37,442 nucleotides of DNA from Rhizobium sp. Q54 (GTDB lineage: Bacteria > Pseudomonadota > Alphaproteobacteria > Rhizobiales > Aestuariivirgaceae). How positions within the stretch are numbered: the first letter of the stretch is position 1; every line of letters starts with the position of its first letter. The notes beneath the pieces are model-generated. The model worked only from the letters and a program-made list of their open reading frames with translations. It was not told the origin of the DNA and ran no database searches. A program made the position numbers and the translations under genes. The stretch covers positions 1-37,442 of the forward strand of contig CAMDBX010000035.1 of the NCBI GenBank assembly GCA_945889445.1, given 5' to 3'. Positions 32,801 through 35,575 of the stretch are shown here, piece by piece.

Positions 32801-35575
32801 CTCGTTATCGACGCACCCGACGAGACTGCGCCACCAGTCATCGAACCACGCATGCAGATCGTGCCACTCTCCGCGCGCAGCGCAGCACAACTGCGCGAGA
32901 TGGCCGCGCACCTCAGAGATAAGGTCAGTAGTACGAGGCCCAATTTCGCATCCCTCGCCTACACACTACAGGCCGGACGCGAGGCATTTGCGCAGCGACT
33001 GGCCGTGCTCGCCAGCACCGATGATGAATTAGTAACCGCGCTCGACAACTATCTCGCTGGGCGGCCCGCAGCCACCCTGCATCTGACCGGAGTGCCTGCA
33101 GCGGGCGGTCAAGGTGTCCTCGATGCAGTTGCAGCGGAGTGGGTGACCGGTGCGGCCGTCGACTGGATGAAACTCTGGCAGGGTCCAAGACCAACTCGGA
33201 TAAGCCTGCCCGGTTATGCCTTTGCGCGAGAACGCCATTGGCCTGCCGGTCTTGGATCGCAGCAGCCGATTGCGCGACCAACCGCATCTGCGCCGCTGCA
33301 TCCCCTCATTGGCACCGCCGTCCCATCGCTCAAGGGCGCCTGCTTCACGCTCCGCCTCTCGACCGAAGACCCGATCCTCGATGGCCATCGTGTTGATGGA
33401 ACTCCGCTGCTGCCTGGCATGGCTATCCCGGAGATCATTCGAGCTGCGCTAGGGATCACGCAGGTCTCGAATGTCACGGGGATATCCAACGTCGCTTGGC
33501 TCGCACCGATTCCTGCAGGCACCGAGGCGAAGTTGCTCATCACCGAAGCCTCCAACGGAATGAGCTTCGAGATATCTTCCGGAGCGAAGAAGCTGGTTTC
33601 AGGACTCGTCAGCCAGTCCCCCGAGAAGCGCCAGAAGCTCCGAGTGGACACCGAAACGCTCGGAGCCCCGCTCGCCGGAGCCGAGATTTATGCCCGAATG
33701 GCGCTGCTCGGTGTGGATTATCGCGGTGCATTCCGCGGGCTCAAGACACTGCGGGCAAATGCTCAGCAAGCGATGGCCGATATCGTGGCGCCCGTCGCAG
33801 TGCCGGGCCTCGCCTGGAATCCAGTACTTCTGGACATCGCTGCGCAAGGGATGATGGGCCTTCTCGGTGCATTGGGAGAGGCCTCTCCTTTCATGCCGTT
33901 TCTCGCCGACAGTATCAACGTTCTGGCACCGCTGGAGGGCGCAGCCAAGGTGCTGATCGAACGACGCCCGTCCGCTACCAATATTGCCGCAGACATTGAG
34001 ATCGTCGACAGCACGGACAAGGTGCTCGTCCGCATCGACAATTTCCAGATGCGTCCGCGTCATGAGGTACCACCTAAGAACAATGTGAAGACCGATTTAC
34101 AGAACCCTCTTGAAAGTCTCGACCATTTGGCGGCAGTTCGCCTGATTGCGCAATGGCACAAGGCTGGCGTCTTCAACGGCGAAGAACTCAGTCTTGATGT
34201 CGTGTTGAAGCGGCTGAGCGCGGATCCGCAACACAAGCGACTTATAGCTGCAGCACTCGATCTCTTTATGCGTCGGGGTTGGATAACGACAAAGGACGGC
34301 ACACTACGCGTCACTGCAGAGGCACTTGCCGAGGCGCGCGACGAGTTGCGGTTCCAGCAAGAGCTTCTACGTGCCGTCCCGTCACTTGAACCACATGTCG
34401 AGCTTCTGGACCGCTGCATGGCGGCCTTCCCTGGCCTGATGTCAGGTTCTGTACCCGCAACGGATGTATTCTTCCCGGGCGGTTCGATGGAGCTTCTTAG
34501 CAAGGTCTATGCTGGGGACGCGAATGCCACCCAGTTGCATGCCGCTGCGGCCGAACTGGTGGTCCGGCAAGCAGCTAGATTGACCGAACCGCCGAGAGTT
34601 CTCGAGATCGGTGCTGGCACCGGGGGAACGACCGTACATGTCCTCGAGGCGTTGAGGAAGGTTGGGCGCTCATGTGAGTACCTCTTCACGGACCTGTCGC
34701 CACGCTTCCTGAAAGAGGCACAGCGGCGCTTTGAGGGCGAAGGCGTCACTATCCGCACCGCCGTGCTCGACATCTCGCGTGAACCGACGGAACAGGGACT
34801 TGGTAGTGAGGCCTTTGATATTATCGTTGCTTCCAATGTGTTGCATGCGACGTCGGACATGCGTGTGACCATGGCACATTGCGTGTCCTTGCTGGCCCCC
34901 GGCGGGCGGGTTGTCATCAACGAAATGACCGCCGCCCGCGACTATGCGACGCTCACATTCGGGCTGCTCAAAGGCTGGTGGCTTTCATCTGATCCCGAGA
35001 TAAGGTTGCCGCACGCCCCGTTGCTCTCTCTGGCCCAGTGGCGTGATCTTCTGACGGCGGCGGGACTGCAAATTGATGAGGTTCGTGTTCCGGAGGGCCT
35101 CGCCGCCGACGCCGAGGTACCTCAGGCCGTCATGGTTGGCGTGAAGGCAGCACCCGTTGCCGCGACAAAGCCCCTCACGAAGGACATCCAGTCCATCGAG
35201 CGGATCGTGATGGAGGTGGTTGCGCAGGTCTTCGAAATGCCGGTAGAGATCGTCGCAAGGGGTGGAATCCTGAGTTTCAGCGAACTGGGCGGGGATTCTC
35301 TCCTTTCCGCCGAACTCGCAACGCAACTTGGTCGCCAACTAGGCGTTCCATTGAAGACCACGGCGATCTTCAACTTCCCGACCATTCCACTCCTCGCCCA
35401 GCATATCGCGGAGGAATACGCGGCCCCGGACGGGCTTTCTCCGCCCGTGTCGGAACCGCTTGCCGCGCACGTGGAGCCACCGACGCCAAAGGCCATGGAT
35501 GACCTCTTTGCAGCTTTGGAGAGTGGCGAAATAGACCTCGAAGAAGCGCTCCGCCGCGCGGAGGCCATGGCATGA
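11813..35575 (+). CDS. Giant trans-AT polyketide synthase, seven KS domains
   Basis: An uninterrupted 7920-residue frame beginning at ATG 11813 (ATGA overlap with the NRPS stop; GGAGGAAGG at 11802-11810). Domain order: KS(Cys to Ser)-ACP / KS-ACP-ACP / KS-DH-KR-cMT-ACP / KS-MT-ACP / KS-KR-ACP / KS-DH-KR-ACP / KS-DH-cMT-ACP / C-terminal docking helix. Phosphopantetheine serines are at 601, 1212, 1324, 3047, 4071, 5181, 6522 and 7829. Every KS is followed by the short flanking linker that ends in a PxYxFxxxRxW-like motif, and no AT (GHSxG) is present, so malonyl units must be supplied in trans. There is no ER and no thioesterase. Extension is therefore expected to continue on the downstream PKS, whose gene overlaps by 4 bp. 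Modules are listed separately. Confidence 0.97.
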   Translation: MSNARDLEGLVAIIGIGCRLPGVDGPDAFFSALAEGRDLVTRGGASGDGQVAAFGRIDGIEDFDADFFRFIPRHAELLAPEQRLLLECGWWALEDAGYAPGEVDASVGVYVAAAKPSYCQGPLRHAGEWLVADSALGQDYAATRLSYKLNLRGPSLSIQTASSASLVAINMACESLLSGQCDMALAGGASVSLPQDSYRYDPSLMLAKDGFCRPFDAAASGAVPGNGAALVLLKPLEAALRDGDSITAVICAGAVNNDGAHKVDFYAPAQEGQERVIREALAMAGLSPSDIGYIEAHGTGTPLGDPIELAALARVFSHETVGDGTVAIGSVKSSIGHLHTAAGVTGLVKAALMLREKTLCPSLHYAAPNPHSVLADRSAFRVITSTAPWPEPPLGAPRRAGVSSFGIGGTNAHVILEEPPYFTARNITPGWHIVPISARTAKGLEQARHRLAAWLEAHPAVEVADIAFTLQRGRVHFAHRHALVVADIADLSAALRGTPISGVPTDLADMAQAFERGDSVRFPTIPGARRIRLPVTVFDRRRFWIEQQTVDATPRLLRGPVADKSAGSMLAEVQKVIASQLGRGIDSIDPAGNFAELGIESVLAPLLAAALSETTGREVRPFDFYDYPTPMRLAEELQLREASVVSSVTTSAHAVPEAIAIIGMAGRFPGAENLDQFWEVIRGNRVTTGLLPAGLWPGSETAHGGLIPGYQDFDASFFRVSPREARLIDPQQRVFLEECWKALDDAGLHADGVAGRRIGVYAGAQASDYPVEGGESHSTIGTSLAVLAARVAYALDLKGPALTVDTACSSALTAVHLAVQALRAGECEAALAGGVSISVPYPRGHGFFGDAGLLSPHGSCRPFCENADGIVPSDGVGVVVLKRLGDAMRDGDRISGIIRASGMNQDGQTNGITAPNGPAQRDLIRSLHHDFAIDPARIAFVECHGTGTKLGDPIELEALSASLGHQDCAIGSVKANIGHTLPAAGIAGLLKLLLAMEARTLPPDISAGNGHGPFRRLARPQPWPDDRPLAAVSAFGFGGTNAHVILEAPRQPPSAESSGTPLPFVLTAPDASALKQRASDLLNWILAGGVSAGLQELSWTLSRRAPFACRAAFVARDREGLLAGLEAIADGRTVAPSGPLPEVRRSNLLRLPPHRFQQQRFWLTLEAAPVAAQLPEPSGPIEEIRRLTAELLMLEPQDVTSDSGFAALGLDSILAAELAQRINASLGTRIKAIDFYNNPTPKRLCDCIAAPVRPVASATPAAPPDMASASAVVAAAAHGPATVTALPPDHDIRGAVISALASALYVEPEQITGSAGFADLGLDSILAVEVAKTLATSLSIPTRAMDFYEAGTLDRLAALLSSRQPASASAAPAEPPAIIASPSESATAESTGLGDSDAIAIIGIAGRFPGAADIQAFWEVLSTGRDCVTEIPTERWALEDFFDPQKGNGSRSYSRWGGFIDGVDRFDPLHFRISPREAELMDPQERLFLTSVQAALDDAACLPQALGGGKVGVFAGVMYGEWQLLAADASTPDSFIAAHAPYWSIANRVSYCFGWTGPSMALDSACSSALTALHLACESLRRGECDAAVAGGVNLSLHPRKYLGLSAGRFAASDGRCRSFGAGGDGYVPGEGVGTVVLKRLADALADGDHIHGVVRGSAINHGGTASGYSVPQSEAQAQVIRTALRRAGIDASGIGYVEAHGTGTSLGDPIELEGLKRAFGAGAQGIALGSVKSNIGHLEAAAGVAALAKVLLQMQHRKLAPSLHADPPNPVLEIDGSGFAVVRKLADWPRRNNSPLRAGISSFGAGGSNAHVIIEEAPAQSERTAAPVGPWCIPLSAPSQDQLARFAGDLANFIRRVLESPWLVPDVAHTLSQGRTVHAVRHAIMAQTKTDMLAALEGLAAGSNLPPTVPPLPHVTAWLGGGAVPLPPVPGARRIALPPLPLNEERYWLPQPPKPPSAPRPLRQARESVAEKTVLSLETTLSWSLSDPVLSDHRVRGRPVLPAAALLIALARQVGDDVSFSDVSFITPLAADAAGVTVTIVRGEDGLFTVLHEGRTAVRGRMTNAKQPQGAPSAAAGDLPDVSGLYERFESMGTNYGFTYRRIRSAHISDGLAVAQLKSEGPPEGLLDAGFHAAALLVPERGAHLPFHIESLWLGTRIGEARRASLQPRHDSALLGVDMALLDEAGEVVAMLQGLSLRPVAGSTKQAPENLALLQPVWRDEPLDGVVRPQGDVAIIAGPEAADLVAALAVAATPGRLISLSLPTLRHDPAAISKALASVREIIFIAGQGPGNDELSAAENGGVVPLLSLAQGLARLGATQKRVLRLVTFGVQATGFEPSVSPWQAAAIGLAKVAGLELPGLSCALIDLPPAPSPADLPAMATAILAEPATEQRIEIALRNGRRLVQRVERTELPASAFNPFRPWGIHVIVGGARGIGLQIACHMARRAHARVLLIGRSGPASAEAAIAAVSAAGGEAIYRSADLLDGPAVAQAVADARRLWGPINGVIHSALVLDDRSLLRLDEASLRRALEPKARGAVNLAAAVAQDSLDYFAFFSSANAVFGNAGQANYVAGCRFKDAFAAHLRTSKSIPALSINWGYWGEVGVVADDAMRDRLARQGILPISNAEGIGAFERAICAGVHQIMPVAGTAEAFTRLGVTAPAQNREDVEEAALTAIEAEAAVTLQLQLAGMGFVPGKALSLAEWARHCRVSPGCMRLFEACLAILARRGLAQLHNGAWSAMAPAAQLSENTDELPAHRALLARALACLPEVLGGKMTGVAALMPGGSLELVGKIYTDSAVVRRLNGSIAAAVLEIAQRRPAGHPLRIIEIGGGTASATAAILPRLAAAAPDSDYVFTDISPAFLPPAQQRFGGLLAGFTTARLDISAASATVPLSPADIVVASNVIHATADLRRSLANCGSLLKKGGLLVLNEATSTRDFATLTFGLTEGWWRATDLESREPHGPAAPARQWRTLLAEAGFTNIRMEPEAGNDPQVIITAAAARRSEASSDGLVTHVSNLLCAALKLKPGTVDPHADFGVYGLESVMALEIIAALESDFGTLPKTLLFESNSATSLAEWLTANKPDVARQFGNHSHTAPATALGQAQLAMDDIAIIALAGRYPGARTPAELWSLLSEGRNAITEVPPERWNHAEHFDASGDRDDKAQTRFGGFVSGIDQFDAGLFNISPAEARAIDPMERQFIEVVWELFENAGHTPERLKRSAVNDRGGDIGVFVGVMSQTYEQLATEIWAKGHYTGAFSSHSSIANRVSYLFDLTGPSTAVDTACSSSLSAIHMAAEAIRRGDCRAAIAGGVNLLMHPLHHILMSAYRVLSPDDKTRAFGAGGKGFVVGEGIGAILLRPLADAQRDGDPILAVLKGSAVNTCGRTSSYSAPSVFAQERVIRAAFTRADLEPASISYIEAHGTGTELGDPVEVRALTLAFAGAKPAGSCAIGSIKPNIGHLEAAAGVAGVSKVLLQLQHQALAPSLHALPPNPNINFAETPFRVQTSLAEWRSDGGPRRAGISSFGLGGANAHVILEEALPAPPSDADDGTPQLITISARNEERLRLQLTRLRDAIHSEPGYSLRDIAWTLQAGRQSLARRWACVVANRAELLGTIDSWLAGTANRAMQGRQSGPASLLASADPEAVARHWVAGGQFSPDALRGQHRARIVPLPNYPFEPRRFWLGEGDAMSRGSISASRAEQRAISQTPQLEPVGDYYDATIPVSGDELTEAYFSLAPLHNPPPGFSWTRTVFEPDHDPLATQALLDGQRALREELLAGIDVTSRPLRVLDFGCGAGTDLIRLARGNPQLNGYGRTISAEHGRVADSRVRLAELSNRITIETGDSAGQPFPGSFDLIIGIEVAHHIENKKALLANLKASLAPGGRIALADCLSPRVDAPSPATGSWTLSEANYARLMAEAGLAITRAVDCSAGIANCLTGDDIDATMRLLLARGMPPAKLELVRRVHDGWLNFGKALASGSLRYLFLQFEASNAPQDWLLAANRAALTNVLPFGKRAVKQQSPQVRAPAASPRDGLTLVRSALAKVIGVAPEDVDADAAFVEQGVDSLAGLRFTDELARRLGAELGTNLIYDHPTPTLLAEAIAAMPSMSTPEAPVATSVELTSLPENAVAVVGLATRLPGAADQSQFWDVLRNGTDCVSEVPRNRWDSAAHWSSDPEDRAKTYGKWGGFIDGHDRFDAAFFGITPREASYMDPQQRVFLETAWHALEDAGMADERLRGSSAGVYVGLSGDEYSELMRSGGVSPDAYLMLGNAGSILAARLSYLLDLKGPALTIDTACSSSLVAAHLAAEAIRRGEIDLAVAGGVSLYLSEWPFKQMSRAGMLSPTGKCRSFASGADGIVPAEGAAVVVLKTLARAIADRDQIYGVILASDMNQDGRSNGITAPSAAAQAQLIGQVLDRAGIDCETVEMLEAHGTGTRIGDPIEAAGLVAAFAPRTGKVGFCSLGTVKSNIGHTTAASGAAGLAKALLALRNELIPKSLHAESNNPLLKLDGSPFALAREPQTWPRRNGAPRRAAISSFGFSGTNAHMIIEEAPALSGTAPAEGDRLVTLSARSQAALTRAKAALAQYLQDHQSHSLASLAYTLNLRRRHEPFRAAFVVGSEPELREALRNGQSLEDRGGSAHLVGIARAYLAGDALAVDLLDEGSAVRTIPLPGYCFEKERHWFAATAEDASPVPCDSVRLHAPRWREVAAGPSAKPPGGVLLAFVNSTDERDALRGMWTGHFIAAFPETADKLVSLIRDSGHRPDHVVDLWPLGATRGLPPGAQEAQTLQRLQSIRAAVGQAPIRVLFAHPDDSASGFSGLIASVPQALPGWAVSTLALDNHAGAKPAGTVIAELSQNPAEVRIAGDRRLERWPEAMSQSSAARPVGEPGVILISGGLGSIGQKLAGRVAATGIKIALLGRSALTTEGEAFLSTLRARGAFVRYWRTDVSDAASVRSAVKDIRDVFGPLTAVHHLAGTMGSKPLSTKDADEARAVLSAKIDGAINLDAATRDDPLKAFVLHGSLGSIVGDFGQGDYAMANAFLETFAEVRSARGPGRSLAICWPLWQDGGMRPSSAATRLITGTSGLGAITDAEAFDALDQALAVDEPVVMVAKGALAELVRAQRETSELVLPRPSAPAAAASPATLIELAAGVVKLDPNALDPAASLLDQGFDSITLKEFASLLSHQLSHDLSPTLFYQHGSLNEVADYLSKEGITLGNAASQQPTVVSQPSVAPRADDGAIAIIGMAGRLPGAPDLDSFWDVLRDGRDVVGPPGNERPGYSNARDLLAGYITDVDAFDAAFFQISPGEAAIMDPQQRLFLEACWHAFEHAGLDATALAGSRTGVFVGAQGADYAEVLRGNDAPQVITGIAHSAIANRVSYWLDLRGPSLVVDTACASGLAALHRAATALRSGECKLAIAGAVNLLLSPASRKMIENMGALSPDGRCKSFSVRADGYGRGEGVVALVLKPLVAAEADGDRVLGVIRGSAEGHAGHAVSLTAPNPQAQAELLRTAWTEAGISPDDIGYIEAHGTGTELGDPAEVDGIKAAVGATAAEGTIGLGSVKSNIGHLEPASGLAAVVKALLAFRHRVWPATLHCDEPNPLLKLAGSALRLVRQAENYPTGQSLVGISAFGFTGAMAHVVLAPPPPRDPAPKPSGQQVLPLSARSTAALRGLAAAWAETLESPDAPGLAAAARLLQLGRAPLEYRLVVVAADVAAAAGLLRAWLADAKPRREHGLVLSNGDVPRRPFRALLAASPHPVAPLSPEAMAAAFLQQERISWPTAACSLPETPVPLYPFERARHWAKSAHEAPPKAKGINWAAFPDLAQHRVGEQALMPASATAAIIAQALGLSSIDLRDVSWLRPVEVGAPHSLHFMHEGHQQRFEIRSADGTPAVCGLICPERPDRRLPIDVAALCERPDETVDGTELYRGIASSGLQLGPAFSSITSLWRKGSTVLAALSSPEDGTRSDASVLDMAAQAGSLLLADETSGPLLPFAAARVAMMGRLDMACHVLARQSGPKKMDLTVLGHAGEVLAEVEGFLARPVAPSDNLIIAVPGWQQDTKMPTGALDVGTVLILHNGNVPEVVAGLKAQHAGATERLIGEGNDVEPVSHSRIYVLDPAAKGLKPAFHLARSIANAIKGPASLVVASTGTAESDPARAGAAALFLSLGHEWKSGRLIVVDVAKGETQVAERLVRETSEPGRPTHRRYDRGMTLLRSFTPASLPKAKALEPGAYLIIGGAGGLGSALAREIAHTPYTSIILTGRREEDAGITRLVTDLRRTGADASYMQLDASDDGAMLELLDVLHARHGALAGVIHSAIVLENGPLSTMTDECFEAALTPKLAAMTWMAQAFIHNAPGFIAVFSSLIGFSGGAGQANYAAASAALDAAADGLRHALASPVKVIDWGFWGDTGIVATASERARLANQGMGALGTAEGIELFRQALASQHDRLVITRKQSAAMPQAARSEPAKAEPPRADVRQWLTDIIAEILGRRGEALPVDEPFAILGIDSLVNTQILRELETHLGPLPRTLLFEFGTISALASEIAAHHSTKISAVKQDPEQQEHVKPVNTSDIHDDDVAIIGLACRFPGAATPEDFWTMIRNAEPAFGEVPPDRWQAPAGARGAFLDRVDLFDPLHFSISYREAAAMDPQERLFLEVAWQTLEDAAYTRAAIRERARAATGRDVGVYVGVMNGAFQLNAMRSQPDGSPIQAIAPYWSIANRVSWLFDFHGPSMAVDTACSSSASALHLACEALRRGEIGAALVGGVSLLLHPRQLDTMNAMQMISPSGHCLPFCKGADGFLPGEGVGAVLLRPLRDARADRDRILGIIRGSAMNAGGRTSGYTVPSPAAQADVVARAIANAGIDPGSISYVEAHGTGTALGDPIEIEGLNRSLGKGDDAPRCAVGTVKALVGHLESAAAMAGLTRILMQFKHGEIAPTPLGGPVSDGLPLAQSRIELLSAARPWKGLRRAGLSSFGAGGVNVHLVIDAPDETAPPVIEPRMQIVPLSARSAAQLREMAAHLRDKVSSTRPNFASLAYTLQAGREAFAQRLAVLASTDDELVTALDNYLAGRPAATLHLTGVPAAGGQGVLDAVAAEWVTGAAVDWMKLWQGPRPTRISLPGYAFARERHWPAGLGSQQPIARPTASAPLHPLIGTAVPSLKGACFTLRLSTEDPILDGHRVDGTPLLPGMAIPEIIRAALGITQVSNVTGISNVAWLAPIPAGTEAKLLITEASNGMSFEISSGAKKLVSGLVSQSPEKRQKLRVDTETLGAPLAGAEIYARMALLGVDYRGAFRGLKTLRANAQQAMADIVAPVAVPGLAWNPVLLDIAAQGMMGLLGALGEASPFMPFLADSINVLAPLEGAAKVLIERRPSATNIAADIEIVDSTDKVLVRIDNFQMRPRHEVPPKNNVKTDLQNPLESLDHLAAVRLIAQWHKAGVFNGEELSLDVVLKRLSADPQHKRLIAAALDLFMRRGWITTKDGTLRVTAEALAEARDELRFQQELLRAVPSLEPHVELLDRCMAAFPGLMSGSVPATDVFFPGGSMELLSKVYAGDANATQLHAAAAELVVRQAARLTEPPRVLEIGAGTGGTTVHVLEALRKVGRSCEYLFTDLSPRFLKEAQRRFEGEGVTIRTAVLDISREPTEQGLGSEAFDIIVASNVLHATSDMRVTMAHCVSLLAPGGRVVINEMTAARDYATLTFGLLKGWWLSSDPEIRLPHAPLLSLAQWRDLLTAAGLQIDEVRVPEGLAADAEVPQAVMVGVKAAPVAATKPLTKDIQSIERIVMEVVAQVFEMPVEIVARGGILSFSELGGDSLLSAELATQLGRQLGVPLKTTAIFNFPTIPLLAQHIAEEYAAPDGLSPPVSEPLAAHVEPPTPKAMDDLFAALESGEIDLEEALRRAEAMA
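11837..13730 (+). other. PKS module 1: KS with Cys to Ser, then ACP
   Basis: The KS active-site segment reads QTASSAS, putting Ser162 where the nucleophilic Cys belongs, while both histidines are kept (HGTGT at His297; IGHLHTAAG at His337). The ACP serine is Ser601 in GIESV rather than GxDS. A KS without Cys cannot form the normal thioester intermediate, so this module should not elongate. It could pass the thiazolyl chain through (possibly via Ser or by skipping) or, like KSQ loading domains, decarboxylate malonyl-ACP. Confidence 0.85.
13781..15905 (+). other. PKS module 2: KS-ACP-ACP
   Basis: The KS has an intact catalytic set (Cys808 in DTACSSA, His944 in CHGTGT, NIGHTLPAAG). It is followed only by two tandem carrier domains (Ser1212 and Ser1324, both in GLDSIL), with no reductive domain. 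The expected product is a beta-keto unit. Tandem ACPs are common where trans-AT lines add beta-branches, but the required HMG-CoA-synthase-type genes are not in this window and the flanking Trp seen in many beta-branching ACPs is absent. Confidence 0.85.
16001..21100 (+). other. PKS module 3: KS-DH-KR-cMT-ACP
   Basis: KS: Cys1566 in DSACSSA, HGTGT and NIGHLEAAAG intact. DH: HxxxGxxxxP is H1994-RVRG-RPVLP, with D2129 and H2133 of the DxxxH motif. KR: GGARGIG (2432-2438), catalytic Tyr2572 in GQANY, and an LDD motif (2515-2517) pointing to a B-type reductase. C-methyltransferase: SAM motif EIGGG (2831-2835) and NVIHATADLR. ACP: Ser3047. Expected product is an alpha-methyl alpha,beta-unsaturated thioester. 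Confidence 0.92.
21149..24140 (+). other. PKS module 4: KS-MT-ACP, O-methyltransferase-like, no KR
   Basis: KS intact (Cys3289 in DTACSSS). The methyltransferase (about 22960-23840) is of a different family from the two cMT domains: SAM motif DFGCGAG (3795-3801), PGFSWTRTVFEP upstream, GYGRTISAEHG and GIEVAHHIENK. This is the type found in PKS O-methyltransferase domains that make methyl ethers, including enol ethers; C-methylation cannot be excluded. ACP Ser4071 is in GVDSL. Without a KR the acceptor would be the enol form of a beta-ketoacyl chain, giving a beta-methoxy-enoyl unit. Confidence 0.8.
24206..27470 (+). other. PKS module 5: KS-KR-ACP
   Basis: KS intact (Cys4302 in DTACSSS, HGTGT, NIGHTTAASG). 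The KR has GGLGSIG (4902-4908) and Tyr5042 in GQGDYAMAN; it lacks the LDD motif of B-type reductases, so the opposite (A-type) alcohol is the better guess. ACP Ser5181 is in GFDSI with the LSPTLFYQH helix typical of trans-AT carriers. Expected product is a beta-hydroxy unit. Confidence 0.9.
27548..31500 (+). other. PKS module 6: KS-DH(variant)-KR-ACP
   Basis: KS has Cys5403 in DTACASG (variant of TACSSS), with HGTGT and NIGHLEPASG intact. The DH first motif is H5836-RVGEQALMP: the His and final Pro are in place but the Gly has moved from +4 to +3 and Glu sits at +4. The second motif D5983-MAA-Q5987 is normal. KR: GGAGGLG (6248-6254), Tyr6389 in GQANY, and LEN where LDD would be. ACP Ser6522 in GIDSL. 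The product is an enoyl unit if the DH works, otherwise a beta-hydroxy unit. Confidence 0.85.
31577..35430 (+). other. PKS module 7: KS-DH-cMT-ACP without KR
   Basis: KS intact (Cys6752 in DTACSSS, HGTGT, VGHLESAAA). DH: H7192-RVDG-TPLLP and D7341-IAA-Q7345, both normal. The C-methyltransferase carries EIGAGTGGT (7598-7606) and NVLHATSDMR. ACP Ser7829 is in GGDSL. No ketoreductase is present between DH and cMT, so the seemingly sound DH has no beta-hydroxyl from its own module; a KR acting in trans, action on another intermediate, or an alpha-methyl beta-keto product are the options. Confidence 0.88.
35495..35572 (+). other. C-terminal docking helix of the giant PKS
   Basis: The last 26 residues form an amphipathic, Glu-rich helix pair with the pattern LxxLxxGxIxxxxAxxxL (LFAALESGEIDLEEALRR). 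The next protein carries a matching pattern near its N-terminus. Such short helical pairs join consecutive trans-AT PKS proteins, so the order giant PKS then next PKS is well supported. Confidence 0.65.
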
